A stretch of 64,000 bases of DNA from Corynebacterium timonense (GCF_900105305.1 NZ_LT629765.1:620001-684000); one strand, 5' to 3'. Shown: positions 55,810 to 64,000, counted from the stretch's first letter. The notes: generated by a model from the sequence alone, not told the origin. Made by a program: numbers and translations.

Positions 55810-56547
55810 ATGACTCATGGGAAGGTAACGCTCGTCGGAGGGGGCCCGGGCGACTGGGACCTGCTCACCATTCGGGGGCTGCGCGCGCTCGAGGCCGCCG
55901 ACGTCATCCTCACCGACCACCTCGGCCCCGCCGCCGAGCTGGGGGAGTTCCTCGACACCTCGGGCACGGTGCTTATCGACGTCTCCAAGCTGCCCTACGG
56001 CAAACAAGTCGCGCAGGAGCGCATCAACGAGTTGATCATCGACAACGCCCTGGCTGGCCGCGCGGTCGTGCGCCTCAAGGGCGGCGACCCTTACGTCTTC
56101 GGCCGCGGCTTCGAGGAGCTGCAGGCCTGCGCCGCCGCGGGCCTGGAGTGCGAGGTCGTGCCGGGGGTGACCAGCGCCGTCTCCGTCCCGGCGGCCGCCG
56201 GGGTGCCGGTGACGCAGCGCGGGGTGACGCACTCGTTCACGGTCGTGTCGGGCCACCTGCCGCCCGGGCACGAAAAGTCGCTGGTGGACTGGACCGCCCT
56301 TGCGCGCGCCGGCGGCACGATCGTGGTCATCATGGGCGTGCGCAACGCCCGCGCCATCACCGACGCGCTCGTTGGGGGCGGGCTTGCCGGGGACACCCCG
56401 GCGGCCGTGATCCAGGACGGGCACACCCGCCGCCAACGCGCGTTCGTGGCCACGCTCGCCGGCCTCGCCGACACGATGGAGCGCGAGGCCGTGGGCTCCC
56501 CGGCCGTCTACGTCATCGGGGAGGTGGCCGGCCTTGCGAGCGCTTGA
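55810..56547 (+). CDS. cobA: Uroporphyrinogen-III C-methyltransferase
   Basis: 245 residues from ATG 55810. SUMT motifs: VTLVGGGPGDWDLLTIRGLRAL, DHLGP, VRLKGGDPYVFGRGFEE, VVPGVTSAVSVPAAAGVPVTQRG and SGHLPPG. It makes precorrin-2 on the siroheme/cobalamin branch. The frame is open much further upstream across selO, but that part is antisense. It overlaps the next gene by 14 bases. Confidence 0.94.
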   Translation: MTHGKVTLVGGGPGDWDLLTIRGLRALEAADVILTDHLGPAAELGEFLDTSGTVLIDVSKLPYGKQVAQERINELIIDNALAGRAVVRLKGGDPYVFGRGFEELQACAAAGLECEVVPGVTSAVSVPAAAGVPVTQRGVTHSFTVVSGHLPPGHEKSLVDWTALARAGGTIVVIMGVRNARAITDALVGGGLAGDTPAAVIQDGHTRRQRAFVATLAGLADTMEREAVGSPAVYVIGEVAGLASA

Positions 56548-57484
56548 CCGGCTGATTCTGGGCACCGCCGGGGAACTGGCGGGGACCGTCCTCGTGTGCG
56601 AGGACCCCACGGGCGAGCTGACCTCCTCGGCCGTCGCGTCGGGGGCGCGGGTTGTTCTGCTCGACGGCGACTACTCCCGGTGCCAGCGGGCGGCGGCGCT
56701 CGGCGCCGACGTCGCCGGGGACGCGCGCCTCGACGAGTACCTCGCGGGCTCCTCCGGTTCCGCGGTGGCGGTGGGCGAAATGCCGAAGTCGCTCGCGCGC
56801 CTGGACTACCTCGCGCGCTCGATCGCGGGCGCCGGCTTTTCGTCCGTGCGCCTGGTCCTCGGAGCGAACAACAAGCACCTGGCGCGCTCGATGAACGCCG
56901 TGCTCGCCGAATCCTTCGCCGCGGTCGCGGCGTCGCGCGGGCGGGGCAAGTTCCGTTGCCTTGTCGCCTCGGGCCCGCGGCCGGTGGCCTACGAACCGGC
57001 GCGGGGCGATGGCCTCGTCGCCGTCGGCGGCGTGTTCTCCGGCACCACCCCCGACCACGGCGGTGAACTACTGCGCTCGGCGCTGCCGAACGAGCTGGGG
57101 CGCTTCCTCGACCTCGGGTGCGGCAACGGCTCCGTCTCCCGGGGCCTGCCGGGCTCCATCATGGCCACGGACTCCTCCGCCGACGCGGTGCTCTCCGCCC
57201 GCGCCATCGGCCTCGACGCCACATGGGACGATGCTGGATCGCGGTTTGCCTCCGGTTCCTTCGACACCATCGCGCTCAACCCCCCGTTCCACGAGGGGAC
57301 CACCGTCGACGCGACGCTAGCGCTGCCGCTGCTCGACGCCGCCCGCCGCCTCCTCGCCCCCGGAGGTGCGCTCTACATGGTGCACAACTCCCACCTGCGC
57401 TACCGCGGCGAGGTGGAGAAGCGTTTCGGCAGCGTCGACGAAATCGCCCGCAACCGCCGCTATACAGTGCTGCGCGCTAGCTGA
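56534..57484 (+). CDS. RsmC/RlmG-like methyltransferase
   Basis: 316 residues from TTG 56534. The C-terminal half is a class I methyltransferase with FLDLGCGNGSVSRGLP (S-adenosylmethionine site) and the N-(A/G)-methylase motif NPPFHEG; the N-terminal half is a degenerate related domain, the plan of the rRNA guanine-N2 methyltransferases RsmC and RlmG. The exact target base is not deducible. Its end overlaps the convergent ATPase gene by eight bases. Confidence 0.82.
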   Translation: MRALDRLILGTAGELAGTVLVCEDPTGELTSSAVASGARVVLLDGDYSRCQRAAALGADVAGDARLDEYLAGSSGSAVAVGEMPKSLARLDYLARSIAGAGFSSVRLVLGANNKHLARSMNAVLAESFAAVAASRGRGKFRCLVASGPRPVAYEPARGDGLVAVGGVFSGTTPDHGGELLRSALPNELGRFLDLGCGNGSVSRGLPGSIMATDSSADAVLSARAIGLDATWDDAGSRFASGSFDTIALNPPFHEGTTVDATLALPLLDAARRLLAPGGALYMVHNSHLRYRGEVEKRFGSVDEIARNRRYTVLRAS

Positions 57485-58577
57485 CGCGCCGGGGGCCGCG
57501 ATGGTTCAAGATGTAGTCGCCCAGGTAGGGCTGGGCAAATGAAACCGCGCCCCAGCCGGCCGGTGTGATCAAGTCTCGTTCGATGAGTTTGGCGCGGGTA
57601 TCGCTCAGGCTCGTGAGCGGCCGGCCCAGCGCCTCGGCCAGCGCGGCGCCGGCGACGTCGTGTCCGCCGAGGCGCGCCAGCGCGTCGAGGTACTCGCGTT
57701 GGCGGGGAGGGACGTCGCGAAGCGAAGGCTGATGCACCTGCGTGCCCAGGCGGTCGATGGCCTCCGGTCGCGCCGCCTCGACCACCTCCGTGGTGATGCT
57801 CTCACCCGCGTTCTCCCAGGCCAGGTAGCCGATCAGCTGCACCAGGTACGGGTAGCCGCGCGTGAAGCGAGCGGCGGCCGCGGCGGCGTCCTCGGTGAAG
57901 GGTCTCCCGGATTCGGCCGCGGTGAGGGTGAGGGTGCGGGTGGCGTCGTCAAGCGTGAGCGGTCCAAGCTCGTAATGGCGAGCCCGGCGGAGGAAGGTTG
58001 CGCCGGGCAGGTCCAGGAGGCGGTTGACGCCGCGGGTGAGGCCGGCCATGGCGAGGGCGATCTCGGCATCGTCGCGCACGAGGTCCTGGTAGGCGACGGC
58101 GATCTGGGCAAGGTCGTCCGGGTCCGCGTCCTGCACCTCGTCGAGGGTGATCAGCACCCCGGTCTGGATTTCTCGTAGCAGCTCGCGCAGCCGGGTAATC
58201 AGGCGCGGCACCGGGGAGTGATCGGTGAGTTCGGCGCGTATCGAGCCGAGCCCGGCCACCGACACCCCCGTCACCTTCCGATCCGGCTGGGGGTCAAGCC
58301 GTTCCAGCGTCTCCGGGATGGTGGAGTTCGTCAGGGTCTCCGCCATGCCCTCGCGCCCCGACGCGCGCAAGACGACCCAGCCGCGGGCGGCGGCGATGTC
58401 TTCGAGCTCCGTGAGTAGCACCGTTTTGCCGATGCCCCTGGAACCAGAAACGATGATACTGCGGTGAGGGTCACCCGGGCCGTTGTCGAGGGCGCGGCCG
58501 AACTCCACCAGGACGGCCTCGCGGCCGGCCCACACGCGGGGGCTGGCGCCGAAGGTGGGGCGGAAGGGGTTGTTCAT
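57477..58577 (-). CDS. AAA-type ATPase with C-terminal winged helix (ORC/COG1672-like)
   Basis: 366 residues from the ATG at 58577, with TACACT on the minus strand six bases before it. Walker A VSGSRGIGKTVLL and Walker B VLITLDEVQDADPDD are intact. A helical lid and a winged-helix-like end follow (YLDALARLGGHDVAGAALAEALGR and AKLIERDLITPAG). The layout resembles archaeal-type ATPases that join an ORC/Cdc6-like core to DNA binding. Four TTGATAAA boxes and a repeat/palindrome field begin 33 bases upstream. Function unknown; it may bind these repeats. Confidence 0.78.
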   Translation of the reverse strand: MNNPFRPTFGASPRVWAGREAVLVEFGRALDNGPGDPHRSIIVSGSRGIGKTVLLTELEDIAAARGWVVLRASGREGMAETLTNSTIPETLERLDPQPDRKVTGVSVAGLGSIRAELTDHSPVPRLITRLRELLREIQTGVLITLDEVQDADPDDLAQIAVAYQDLVRDDAEIALAMAGLTRGVNRLLDLPGATFLRRARHYELGPLTLDDATRTLTLTAAESGRPFTEDAAAAAARFTRGYPYLVQLIGYLAWENAGESITTEVVEAARPEAIDRLGTQVHQPSLRDVPPRQREYLDALARLGGHDVAGAALAEALGRPLTSLSDTRAKLIERDLITPAGWGAVSFAQPYLGDYILNHRGPRRVS

Positions 58578-58609
58578 GGGGGTAGTGTAGCGCCTTTGTA
58601 GCGATGTAG

Positions 58610-58659
58610 GTTGATAAATTGATAAATCGGTCGGGTTGATAAATTGATAAATCAGGCGG
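58610..58659. repeat. Two 25-bp iterons containing four TTGATAAA boxes
   Basis: Two tandem 25-base units that differ at two or three positions near their ends. Each holds TTGATAAATTGATAAATC, so the box TTGATAAA appears four times. It is markedly AT-rich in a GC-rich genome and lies just upstream of the ATPase promoter. Confidence 0.85.
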
Positions 58660-58681
58660 GTGCTGGGGTGGTGCGGTGTGG

Positions 58682-58857
58682 CAAACCCCGATGTTGGACG
58701 CTTCGAGGCTTAAACCCCGACTTTGGGTGCTTGATGCTTAAACCCCGATGTTGGACGCTTTGAGGCCTCAACCCCGACCTTGGGTGCTTGAGGCTTAAAC
58801 CCCGACTTTGGGTGCCTGAGGGCTTAAACCCCGACTTTCAAACCCCGACCTATCGCC
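58682..58857. repeat. Seven tandem copies of a 28-29 bp AAACCCCGA-type repeat
   Basis: AAACCCCGA or CAACCCCGA starts at 58683, 58712, 58740, 58769, 58797, 58826 and 58840 (spacing 29, 28, 29, 28, 29, 14). Units alternate between GATGTTGGACGC and GACTTTGGGTGC types. There are no unique spacers, so it is not a CRISPR array. Confidence 0.88.
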
Positions 58858-58917
58858 AAACCCTGTTGCCCCCGCGATTCCCGACGGCGATAAGTCGGGG
58901 TTTAAAAGTCGGGGTTT
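58826..58917. repeat. Large palindrome with 32-base arms
   Basis: The left arm 58826-58857 and the right arm 58886-58917 are complementary at 30 of 32 positions, with a 28-base loop. The left arm is the last two units of the preceding array; the right arm repeats them inverted. A T-poor end argues against a simple terminator. Confidence 0.88.
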
Positions 58918-58925
58918 GCGCGCCG

Positions 58926-59039
58926 CTCTCCGCTGACCGCGCCGCTCTCCGCTGACCGCGCCGTACCCGGCTGGCCGCGCCGTATCCGGCTGACCGCGCC
59001 ATATCCGGCTGACCGCGCCATACCCGGCTGACCGCGCGG
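58926..59039. repeat. Six tandem 19-bp repeats
   Basis: Six head-to-tail 19-base units with the core GCTGACCGCGCC; the first two are CTCTCC-type, the rest TACCCG or TATCCG-type. The array ends 34 bases before the next start codon. Confidence 0.88.
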
Positions 59040-59073
59040 GAACCGAACCGCCCCGGCAGCCGTCTAAACCGGT

Positions 59074-60006
59074 ATGGGCATAGATCGGAGGAACCAGGCT
59101 GAGGTGGCCCGACAGCGGGCGAGACGGGCAGAACTTTGCGCCGGGATCATCGATACCCGGCAGCTCACCCACGACCGCGCTCGGCACGAGGGAGGGCCGT
59201 CGCGTGTCCAGCTGTCGCCACAGCTGTACTACCCGGCGGAACTGTGGGAGGCGCTGCCGGGCCACGAGCGCCGGCTGCTCCTGGCCTGCGCCGCCGGCAG
59301 GAACAACAGAAAGACGTCGCTGATCGGGCGCTCCGCTGCCCGCGTGGGGGGAATGTGGGTGGTGGCGCTGACGGAAGAGAGGGTGGAATTGGCGATGCCG
59401 GGGGCGAGCCTCGGACCGTCTGTCCGGAAGAACCCCGGGTACAAGGCGTACCACTTCAACCTTCACCAGAGTGAGACGTACGAATCGGATGGCTACCGGG
59501 CCACCCGCCTGACCCGGACCGCCATCGATATCGCCCGCCTCCACGGATTCGCCGAGGGGCTGGTCGCCTTCGACTGGCTGCTGCGCTCGGGTGGGACGAA
59601 GCGGGACGTCGAGCGCGAAGTTCGTCGGATGGGCCGGTTCAAAGGGGTGCGGACGGTCCGGCGCTGCCTCCGCCACGCCACCGCCCTGTCCGAGTCGCCC
59701 TTTGAGTCCCTCGCCCGTGCGCTGCTCATCGAGGCGGGACTGAACCCGCAGCCCCAGTACAGCATCGGCGCCTACAGGGCGGACCTGTGCATCGGTGGGT
59801 GGCTGCTGATCGAGATCGACGGCGACAGCAAGTACGAGACGGACACCGCGGAGGTCATCAAGCGCGAAAACGACAGGAAGAAGCGCATCGAGAACCAGGG
59901 CTACACAATCATGCGCTACCGGCCGAAGGAGCTGCTCGCACACCCGGCCACGTTCATCGCCGAGGTCACAGCCGCTCTACACCACCAGCGTCAGCTGGGA
60001 GCCTGA
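59074..60006 (+). CDS. AbiEi-like / DUF559 endonuclease-fold protein
   Basis: 310 residues. The N-terminal two thirds resemble the AbiEi-type antitoxin/transcription-factor layout in actinobacteria (YYPAELWEALPGHERRLLLACAAG then RLTRTAIDIARLHGF). The C-terminal part is a DUF559/Vsr-like restriction-endonuclease fold with ESPFESLARALLIEAGL, YRADLCIGGWLLIEIDGDSKY and ENQGYTIMRYRPKEL. No partner AbiEii toxin is adjacent. The start lies just after the 19-bp array; the 3' end overlaps convergent yaaA by 30 bases. Likely accessory; function uncertain. Confidence 0.75.
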   Translation: MGIDRRNQAEVARQRARRAELCAGIIDTRQLTHDRARHEGGPSRVQLSPQLYYPAELWEALPGHERRLLLACAAGRNNRKTSLIGRSAARVGGMWVVALTEERVELAMPGASLGPSVRKNPGYKAYHFNLHQSETYESDGYRATRLTRTAIDIARLHGFAEGLVAFDWLLRSGGTKRDVEREVRRMGRFKGVRTVRRCLRHATALSESPFESLARALLIEAGLNPQPQYSIGAYRADLCIGGWLLIEIDGDSKYETDTAEVIKRENDRKKRIENQGYTIMRYRPKELLAHPATFIAEVTAALHHQRQLGA

Positions 60007-60687
60007 CATCTCCACGGCGAACCCCGCCTCTGAGGCCACTGCAGCGACCTCAGCGGCGGAGGAACAGGACGGCCCCGAGGCCAACGCGCGCGCTAGCTCG
60101 CCTTTGTACTGCTTGTTGAAGTGGCTGACCACCTTGCGCGCCCCGCCCACCTCTGTCTCCACGCGCACGGTCGCCGCACCTGGCACGGGGCCCAGTGAGT
60201 GGTAGGCCCCGGATCGCATGTCCACGATGAAGCCCAGCTCGGAGAGTACTTCGCTTATCGACGCCCCCCAGCGCGCCTTCATCGTCGGTACCGAACCGTC
60301 CCGGGCGGGCAGCTTGGATCCGCCGGACAGGCGGTAGCGGGGAATCAGGTCGGTGGCGCGGACCACGCCGAACAGGGCGGAACCGATGGCGAGGCGGGAC
60401 AGCGCCGAGGTGTCGAGGGTGGCGGGGGAAAGGGCGTCGTATAGCACGCCCGTGTAGCGATGGATGGCGGGCATCGTCGGGGCCTGACGCAGCGACGTGT
60501 TCTCGGCGGCCTCGGCGCGCTTCGACGCCGGGATGTTCAGCGTGGCCATCATGTCGTCGACGGGCAGGGCGACAAGGTCGTCCATGATCTCTTCCCTGAT
60601 GGGGTTAAGAGAGGGAAACGACAGCGTCATGGGGTCGGCGTCCCCGCCGGCGGCTTTGGTCTCGGAAGGCGGGAGCAGGATGAGCAT
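59977..60687 (-). CDS. yaaA: YaaA family peroxide-stress protein
   Basis: 236 residues from the ATG at 60687. It begins [12 protein letters not shown], the YaaA/DUF328 hallmark, and has [42 protein letters not shown] and [18 protein letters not shown]. Family members bind DNA and limit damage from peroxide by restraining free iron. A minus-strand TAGGGT (60700-60695) precedes the ATG by seven bases. It overlaps the end of the DUF559 gene. Confidence 0.92.
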   Translation of the reverse strand: MLILLPPSETKAAGGDADPMTLSFPSLNPIREEIMDDLVALPVDDMMATLNIPASKRAEAAENTSLRQAPTMPAIHRYTGVLYDALSPATLDTSALSRLAIGSALFGVVRATDLIPRYRLSGGSKLPARDGSVPTMKARWGASISEVLSELGFIVDMRSGAYHSLGPVPGAATVRVETEVGGARKVVSHFNKQYKGELARALASGPSCSSAAEVAAVASEAGFAVEMSGSQLTLVV

Positions 60688-60694
60688 GTCGTAC

Positions 60695-60710
60695 ACCCTA
60701 GCGCTAAGAT
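60695..60710. promoter_or_regulatory. Back-to-back -10 elements of yaaA and proS
   Basis: TAGGGT on the minus strand (60700-60695) and TAAGAT on the plus strand (60705-60710) each lie seven bases before their ATG (60687 and 60718). The two divergent genes therefore share a gap of only 30 bases. Confidence 0.6.
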
Positions 60711-60717
60711 GTCCGCC

Positions 60718-62502
60718 ATGATTACACGCCTTTCCGAGCTGTTCCTGCGCACGTTGCGCGAAGATCCGGCGGACGCCGAAGTGCCCTCCCACAAGCTTCT
60801 GGTGCGCGCCGGCTACGTGCGCCGCGCGGCCCCCGGCGTGTATTCCTGGCTGCCGCTGGGCCTGCGTACGCTGCGCAAGATCGAGGGCGTCGTGCGCGAG
60901 GAGATGGACCGGATGGGTGCCCAGGAGCTGCTGTTCCCGGCGCTGTTGCCCCGCGAGCCCTACGAAGCCACCAACCGGTGGGCGGAGTACGGCGACGACC
61001 TGTTCCGGCTCAAGGACCGCAAGGGCGCCGACATGCTGCTCGGGCCGACGCACGAGGAGATGTTCACGGCGACGGTCAAGGACCTGTACTCCTCGTACAA
61101 GGATTTCCCGGTCACGCTGTACCAGATTCAGACGAAGTACCGCGACGAGGCGCGCCCCCGCGCCGGGATCCTGCGCGGGCGTGAGTTTGTGATGAAGGAT
61201 TCGTACTCTTTCGACATGTCCGACGCCGGGCTCGACGAGTCCTACGCCAAGCACCGCGCCGCCTACCAGCGCATCTTCGACCGCGTGGGTATCCACTACG
61301 AGATCTGCAAGGCGACCTCGGGGGCGATGGGCGGCTCCGCCTCCGAGGAGTTCCTCGCGTACTCTGACAACGGCGAGGACACCTTTGTCGTCTCCACCGC
61401 GGGGGACTTCGCGGCGAACGTCGAGGCCGTGGTCACGGTCGCCCCGCCGGAGCGTTCCATCGAGGGCCAGCCTGAGGCGCAGGAGTACGTCACGCCGCGC
61501 TCCGAGACTATCGAGGCGCTCGTCGAGTGGGCCAACCGCGAGGGCGTGCTTATCGACGACCGGCCTGCCGCCGCCGGAGACACCCTCAAATGCATGGTGA
61601 TTAAGGTCAACGACCCCCGCGCCCTCACCGAGGACGGCGACCCCGTCGGACCCCAGCTGGCCGCCGTGCTCATCCCGGGCGACAGGGAGCTCGACGAAAA
61701 GCGCCTCGAGGCCTCCCTGGAGCCGGCCACGTTCGAGCTGGCGAGCGAGGACGATTTCGCCCGGCACGACTTCCTGGTGAAGGGCTACGTGGGCCCACGC
61801 GCGCTGGCGGCGAACGGTGTGAGGATCTACGCCGACCCGCGCGTGGTCACGGGTACCAGCTGGATTACGGGCGCTGACGCGCACGAACGCCACGTTGTGG
61901 GCCTGGTCGCCGGGCGTGATTTCGAGGTGGACGGATACATCGAGGCGGCGGAGATCCGCGAGGGTGACCCCTCTCCCAGCGGCAACGGGACCGTCAAGCT
62001 CGCGCGCGGCATCGAGCTGGGACACATTTTCCAGCTTGGGCGCAAGTACACCGAGGCGATGGACGTACAGATCCTCGACGAGAACGGCAAGCGTGCCACC
62101 CCGACGATGGGTTCCTACGGAATCGGTATCTCGCGCATGATGGCGGTTGTGGCGGAGCAGCGCCACGACGAGAAGGGCCTCGTGTGGCCGGCGGCGATTG
62201 CGCCCTTCCATGTGCACGTCGCCGTGGCCAACAAGGACGCCGCCGCGCTGGAGGCGGGCGAGCACCTTGTGGAGGAGCTCAGCGCCGCCGGCGTCGAGGT
62301 TCTCTTCGATGACCGCCCGAAGGTCTCCCCGGGCGTGAAATTCAAGGACGCGGAGCTTCTGGGGATGCCCTACATCGTGATCCTGGGTCGCGCTTTCTCC
62401 GAGGGGAAGGTGGAGCTGCGCATCCGCGGCGGCGAGACTCTCGAGGTGGCGGCCGCGGAGGTCGTCGAGAAGCTGCGCGGCCTTCTCGCCGAGGACCTCT
62501 AG
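60718..62502 (+). CDS. proS: Prolyl-tRNA synthetase (bacterial type)
   Basis: 594 residues from ATG 60718. Class II motifs: [60 protein letters not shown] and [17 protein letters not shown]. The bacterial-type editing insertion runs at about 220-400 ([25 protein letters not shown]) and an anticodon-binding domain closes the protein. It charges tRNA-Pro. It overlaps the convergent lipoprotein gene by four bases. Confidence 0.96.
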   Translation: MITRLSELFLRTLREDPADAEVPSHKLLVRAGYVRRAAPGVYSWLPLGLRTLRKIEGVVREEMDRMGAQELLFPALLPREPYEATNRWAEYGDDLFRLKDRKGADMLLGPTHEEMFTATVKDLYSSYKDFPVTLYQIQTKYRDEARPRAGILRGREFVMKDSYSFDMSDAGLDESYAKHRAAYQRIFDRVGIHYEICKATSGAMGGSASEEFLAYSDNGEDTFVVSTAGDFAANVEAVVTVAPPERSIEGQPEAQEYVTPRSETIEALVEWANREGVLIDDRPAAAGDTLKCMVIKVNDPRALTEDGDPVGPQLAAVLIPGDRELDEKRLEASLEPATFELASEDDFARHDFLVKGYVGPRALAANGVRIYADPRVVTGTSWITGADAHERHVVGLVAGRDFEVDGYIEAAEIREGDPSPSGNGTVKLARGIELGHIFQLGRKYTEAMDVQILDENGKRATPTMGSYGIGISRMMAVVAEQRHDEKGLVWPAAIAPFHVHVAVANKDAAALEAGEHLVEELSAAGVEVLFDDRPKVSPGVKFKDAELLGMPYIVILGRAFSEGKVELRIRGGETLEVAAAEVVEKLRGLLAEDL

Positions 62503-63293
62503 ACTCGTTGCGCGTGCGCCGCGAACGCGATCGCGGCCTCGCGCCACGGGGCCGACGTCGCGGCGGCCGCCGTCTCGCGCCAGTGGGAGACGAGGGCGGA
62601 GTCGAGGCTGTCGACGAGGGCCGCGGCGCTCGCCGCATCGGTCGGCTGCTCGCCCGCGGGCAGCTCGTAGCCGGGCGCGGCAGCAGGCACCTCGCCCGTC
62701 GGGTGCAGCAACCGCACGAGGGCGAAGCGGCGCTGACCGGCGGCCGCGCGCAGCTCGTCAATGCGCGCGCCGGTTGCGTCGTCGCTGAACGCGAGGGCGA
62801 CGCCGAGCGCGTAATCGAGGGCGTACTCGTGGGCGAGCATGTCGCGCGCAGCGGCGAGGTCGGCCTTGTCTGTGACCTCAGGCGCGAGCAGGTCGACGGG
62901 TTCGGTGGCGGTGATGTCGATGGCCTGGGCGACGACGAGGTCGACGGATTCCGCGGGCACCGCTCCCGCCGCTTGCGCGCCCGCGGCGGGAGCGGCGTGG
63001 GCAAGGGCCGCGACGTTGGCGACGCCTGCCGCCTCGCCGGCGCCGCGTTCGACGGCGCAGGACTGCGGCGGCGCGCCCACCTCGTCCGTGCCGCACAGCC
63101 GGGTGATCTCCCCGTAGAGTTGCTCGGCCTGCTCCGCGCGCAGGCCCGCGGCGGGGGCACCGCCGAGGGCCGCCGCGTCCGCCTCGGCCTGCTGGGCGAG
63201 TGTCAGGATCTCCCCGTTCGGGCGCGGGCCCAGCAGCGAGCACGATGCGAGGACCAGGCAGGCAGGCAGCAGCGCAAGGCGGGAGAACTTCAC
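62499..63293 (-). CDS. Lipoprotein with DUF4439-like helical domain
   Basis: 264 residues from GTG 63293; a minus-strand TACGGT (63306-63301) lies seven bases before it. The lipobox LVLASC gives a lipid-attached Cys near residue 18. The remainder is Ala/Glu-rich helical sequence; the last ~135 residues ([24 protein letters not shown]) fit the ferritin-like DUF4439 family found beside proS-rimP in actinobacteria. Function unknown; envelope-anchored. Confidence 0.8.
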   Translation of the reverse strand: MKFSRLALLPACLVLASCSLLGPRPNGEILTLAQQAEADAAALGGAPAAGLRAEQAEQLYGEITRLCGTDEVGAPPQSCAVERGAGEAAGVANVAALAHAAPAAGAQAAGAVPAESVDLVVAQAIDITATEPVDLLAPEVTDKADLAAARDMLAHEYALDYALGVALAFSDDATGARIDELRAAAGQRRFALVRLLHPTGEVPAAAPGYELPAGEQPTDAASAAALVDSLDSALVSHWRETAAAATSAPWREAAIAFAAHAQRV

Positions 63294-63300
63294 CCGCCAC

Positions 63301-63317
63301 ACCGTACACGATAGGCT
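63301..63317. promoter_or_regulatory. Divergent -10 elements of the lipoprotein gene and rimP
   Basis: TACGGT on the minus strand (63306-63301) and TAGGCT on the plus strand (63312-63317), each seven bases from its start codon (63293 and 63325). The whole intergenic space is 31 bases. Confidence 0.55.
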
Positions 63318-63324
63318 GTTGCGC

Positions 63325-63873
63325 ATGGCATTTCCCGGAGTCGAGACCCTCACCGAGCTGATCCGCCCCGTCGCAGAGAGAAGGGGCATGGATATCGAAG
63401 ACATTCGCACGGTCAAGGCCGGCAAGAAGTCCCAGGTCGTGGTCTCCCTCGACTCCGATGCGCGCCCCACGCTCGACGAACTCGAGGCGGCATCGAACGA
63501 GATCAGCGAGCTCTTCGACGCCCACGAGGCCGCCGGGGAGATCAACTTCGGCGCCGGCTACACCCTCGAGGTGACCACCCCGGGTGTGGACCTCCCGCTC
63601 ACGCAGCCGCGACACTGGCGCCGCAACCGGGGACGAAAAGTCCTCGTGGGTGAGTCCGCCTACCGCATCGGTGCGCTCGACGAGGACGAGCGCACCGTGG
63701 TTCTCATTGCGTCCGGTGGGAAGGAGCCGACAGTGGAGCTGCGCGCCGTTTCCGATCTCGCGGGAGCGGTGGTAGAAGTTGAATTCAGCAATCCGCCGGC
63801 CGGGGAGACTGAGCTGGCGGGCAAGTCGTTCGACGAGGCCGCCCGCGCGGCCTCCCATGGAGAGGGAGAATAA
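63325..63873 (+). CDS. rimP: Ribosome maturation factor RimP
   Basis: 182 residues from ATG 63325; TTG 63319 is possible but too close to the -10 element. Family features: LIRPVAERRGMDIEDIRTVKAG, the acidic VVSLDSD, and YTLEVTTPGVDLPLTQPRHWRRNRGR. The C-terminal barrel is followed by a short acidic tail. It helps form the 30S subunit. nusA begins at the next base, the standard coupling. Confidence 0.94.
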   Translation: MAFPGVETLTELIRPVAERRGMDIEDIRTVKAGKKSQVVVSLDSDARPTLDELEAASNEISELFDAHEAAGEINFGAGYTLEVTTPGVDLPLTQPRHWRRNRGRKVLVGESAYRIGALDEDERTVVLIASGGKEPTVELRAVSDLAGAVVEVEFSNPPAGETELAGKSFDEAARAASHGEGE

Positions 63874-64000
63874 GTGAATATCGACATGCGCGCGCTGCGC
63901 ACTATCGAGCAGCAGCACGGCATCACGGTCGAGGACCTGCTGACCACGATCGCCGAGGCGCTGCTGTGGGCCTACCGCGACAACCGCGACACCCCGCCCG
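63874..64000 (+). CDS. nusA: Transcription termination/antitermination protein NusA, N-terminus (continues beyond window)
   Basis: The first 42 codons from GTG 63874: NIDMRALRTIEQQHGITVEDLLTTIAEALLWAY, the start of the NusA N-terminal RNA-polymerase-binding domain. It directly follows the rimP stop. The rest lies outside the window. Confidence 0.9.
   Translation, partial: MNIDMRALRTIEQQHGITVEDLLTTIAEALLWAYRDNRDTPP

Noticed and set aside
58682..58857. CRISPR array
   Set aside because: Units are contiguous and vary internally; there are no unique spacers of constant length and no cas gene nearby.
58795..59943. 382-codon minus-strand frame through the repeat field and the DUF559 gene
   Set aside because: It is open because tandem repeats lack stops in that frame, and the rest is antisense to the DUF559 gene.

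Overview
The window is a high-GC chromosome segment from a Corynebacterium-type actinomycete. Gene content and order match the backbone known from Corynebacterium glutamicum and, in part, Mycobacterium tuberculosis: DUF177-rnc-mutM-acyP-smc-ftsY-amtB-glnK-ffh, rpsP-rimM-trmD-rplS-lepB-rnhB, comM-dprA-xerC, rpsB-tsf-pyrH-frr-cdsA-rlmN, dxr-rip1-ispG-pbp-map, mtr-mqo, proS-rimP-nusA. Mycothione reductase, malate:quinone oxidoreductase, an alanine/glutamate-rich S16 tail and many apparently leaderless promoters point the same way. No rRNA or tRNA gene and no CRISPR array was seen. Species cannot be fixed from the sequence alone.

Layout. 1-16.5 kb: end of glutamate dehydrogenase, a DivIVA-like protein, RNase III/DNA repair genes, an alanine symporter, smc, SRP receptor and SRP protein, and an ammonium transporter/PII pair that lacks glnD and whose PII has Phe at position 51 in place of the modifiable Tyr. 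An unusual hydrolase/membrane fusion sits between acyP and smc, and ffh carries a late frameshift. 16.5-21.6 kb: a surface O-acyltransferase and rpsP, then about 2 kb of accessory DNA between rpsP and rimM with a decayed IS3-family transposase and a small minus-strand pair (a six-cysteine bacteriocin-like precursor with a frameshift, plus a 58-residue two-helix membrane protein). 21.6-30.9 kb: ribosome maturation, secretion and DNA uptake/processing genes.

30.7-34.9 kb: the dprA 3' end/xerC 5' end is duplicated as direct repeats of about 290 bp flanking an inserted block. The block holds a truncated IS21-type istA, a CPBP-family membrane protein, a DUF1648/DUF5808 membrane protein and a broken GntR/YtrA-type regulator. 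The intact xerC follows the second copy. 35.8-57.5 kb: M23 peptidase, translation factors, isoprenoid (dxr, ispG) and envelope genes (cdsA, site-2 protease, penicillin-binding lipoprotein), methionine aminopeptidase, two related small secreted proteins, mycothione reductase, a lipase-like hydrolase, mqo, SelO, cobA and a methyltransferase.

57.5-60 kb: a second accessory area with an AAA-type ATPase, about 430 bp of three kinds of tandem repeat plus a 32-bp-arm palindrome, and an AbiEi/DUF559-like endonuclease-fold protein. The window ends in yaaA, proS, a lipoprotein, rimP and the start of nusA.

The strongest leads are the joint loss of the PII modification site and of glnD from its usual place, the six-cysteine peptide/membrane protein pair, the dprA-xerC duplication around an imported block, and the ATPase-repeat-palindrome-endonuclease locus. 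All functional statements come from reading the sequence and general family knowledge. No database search was run.
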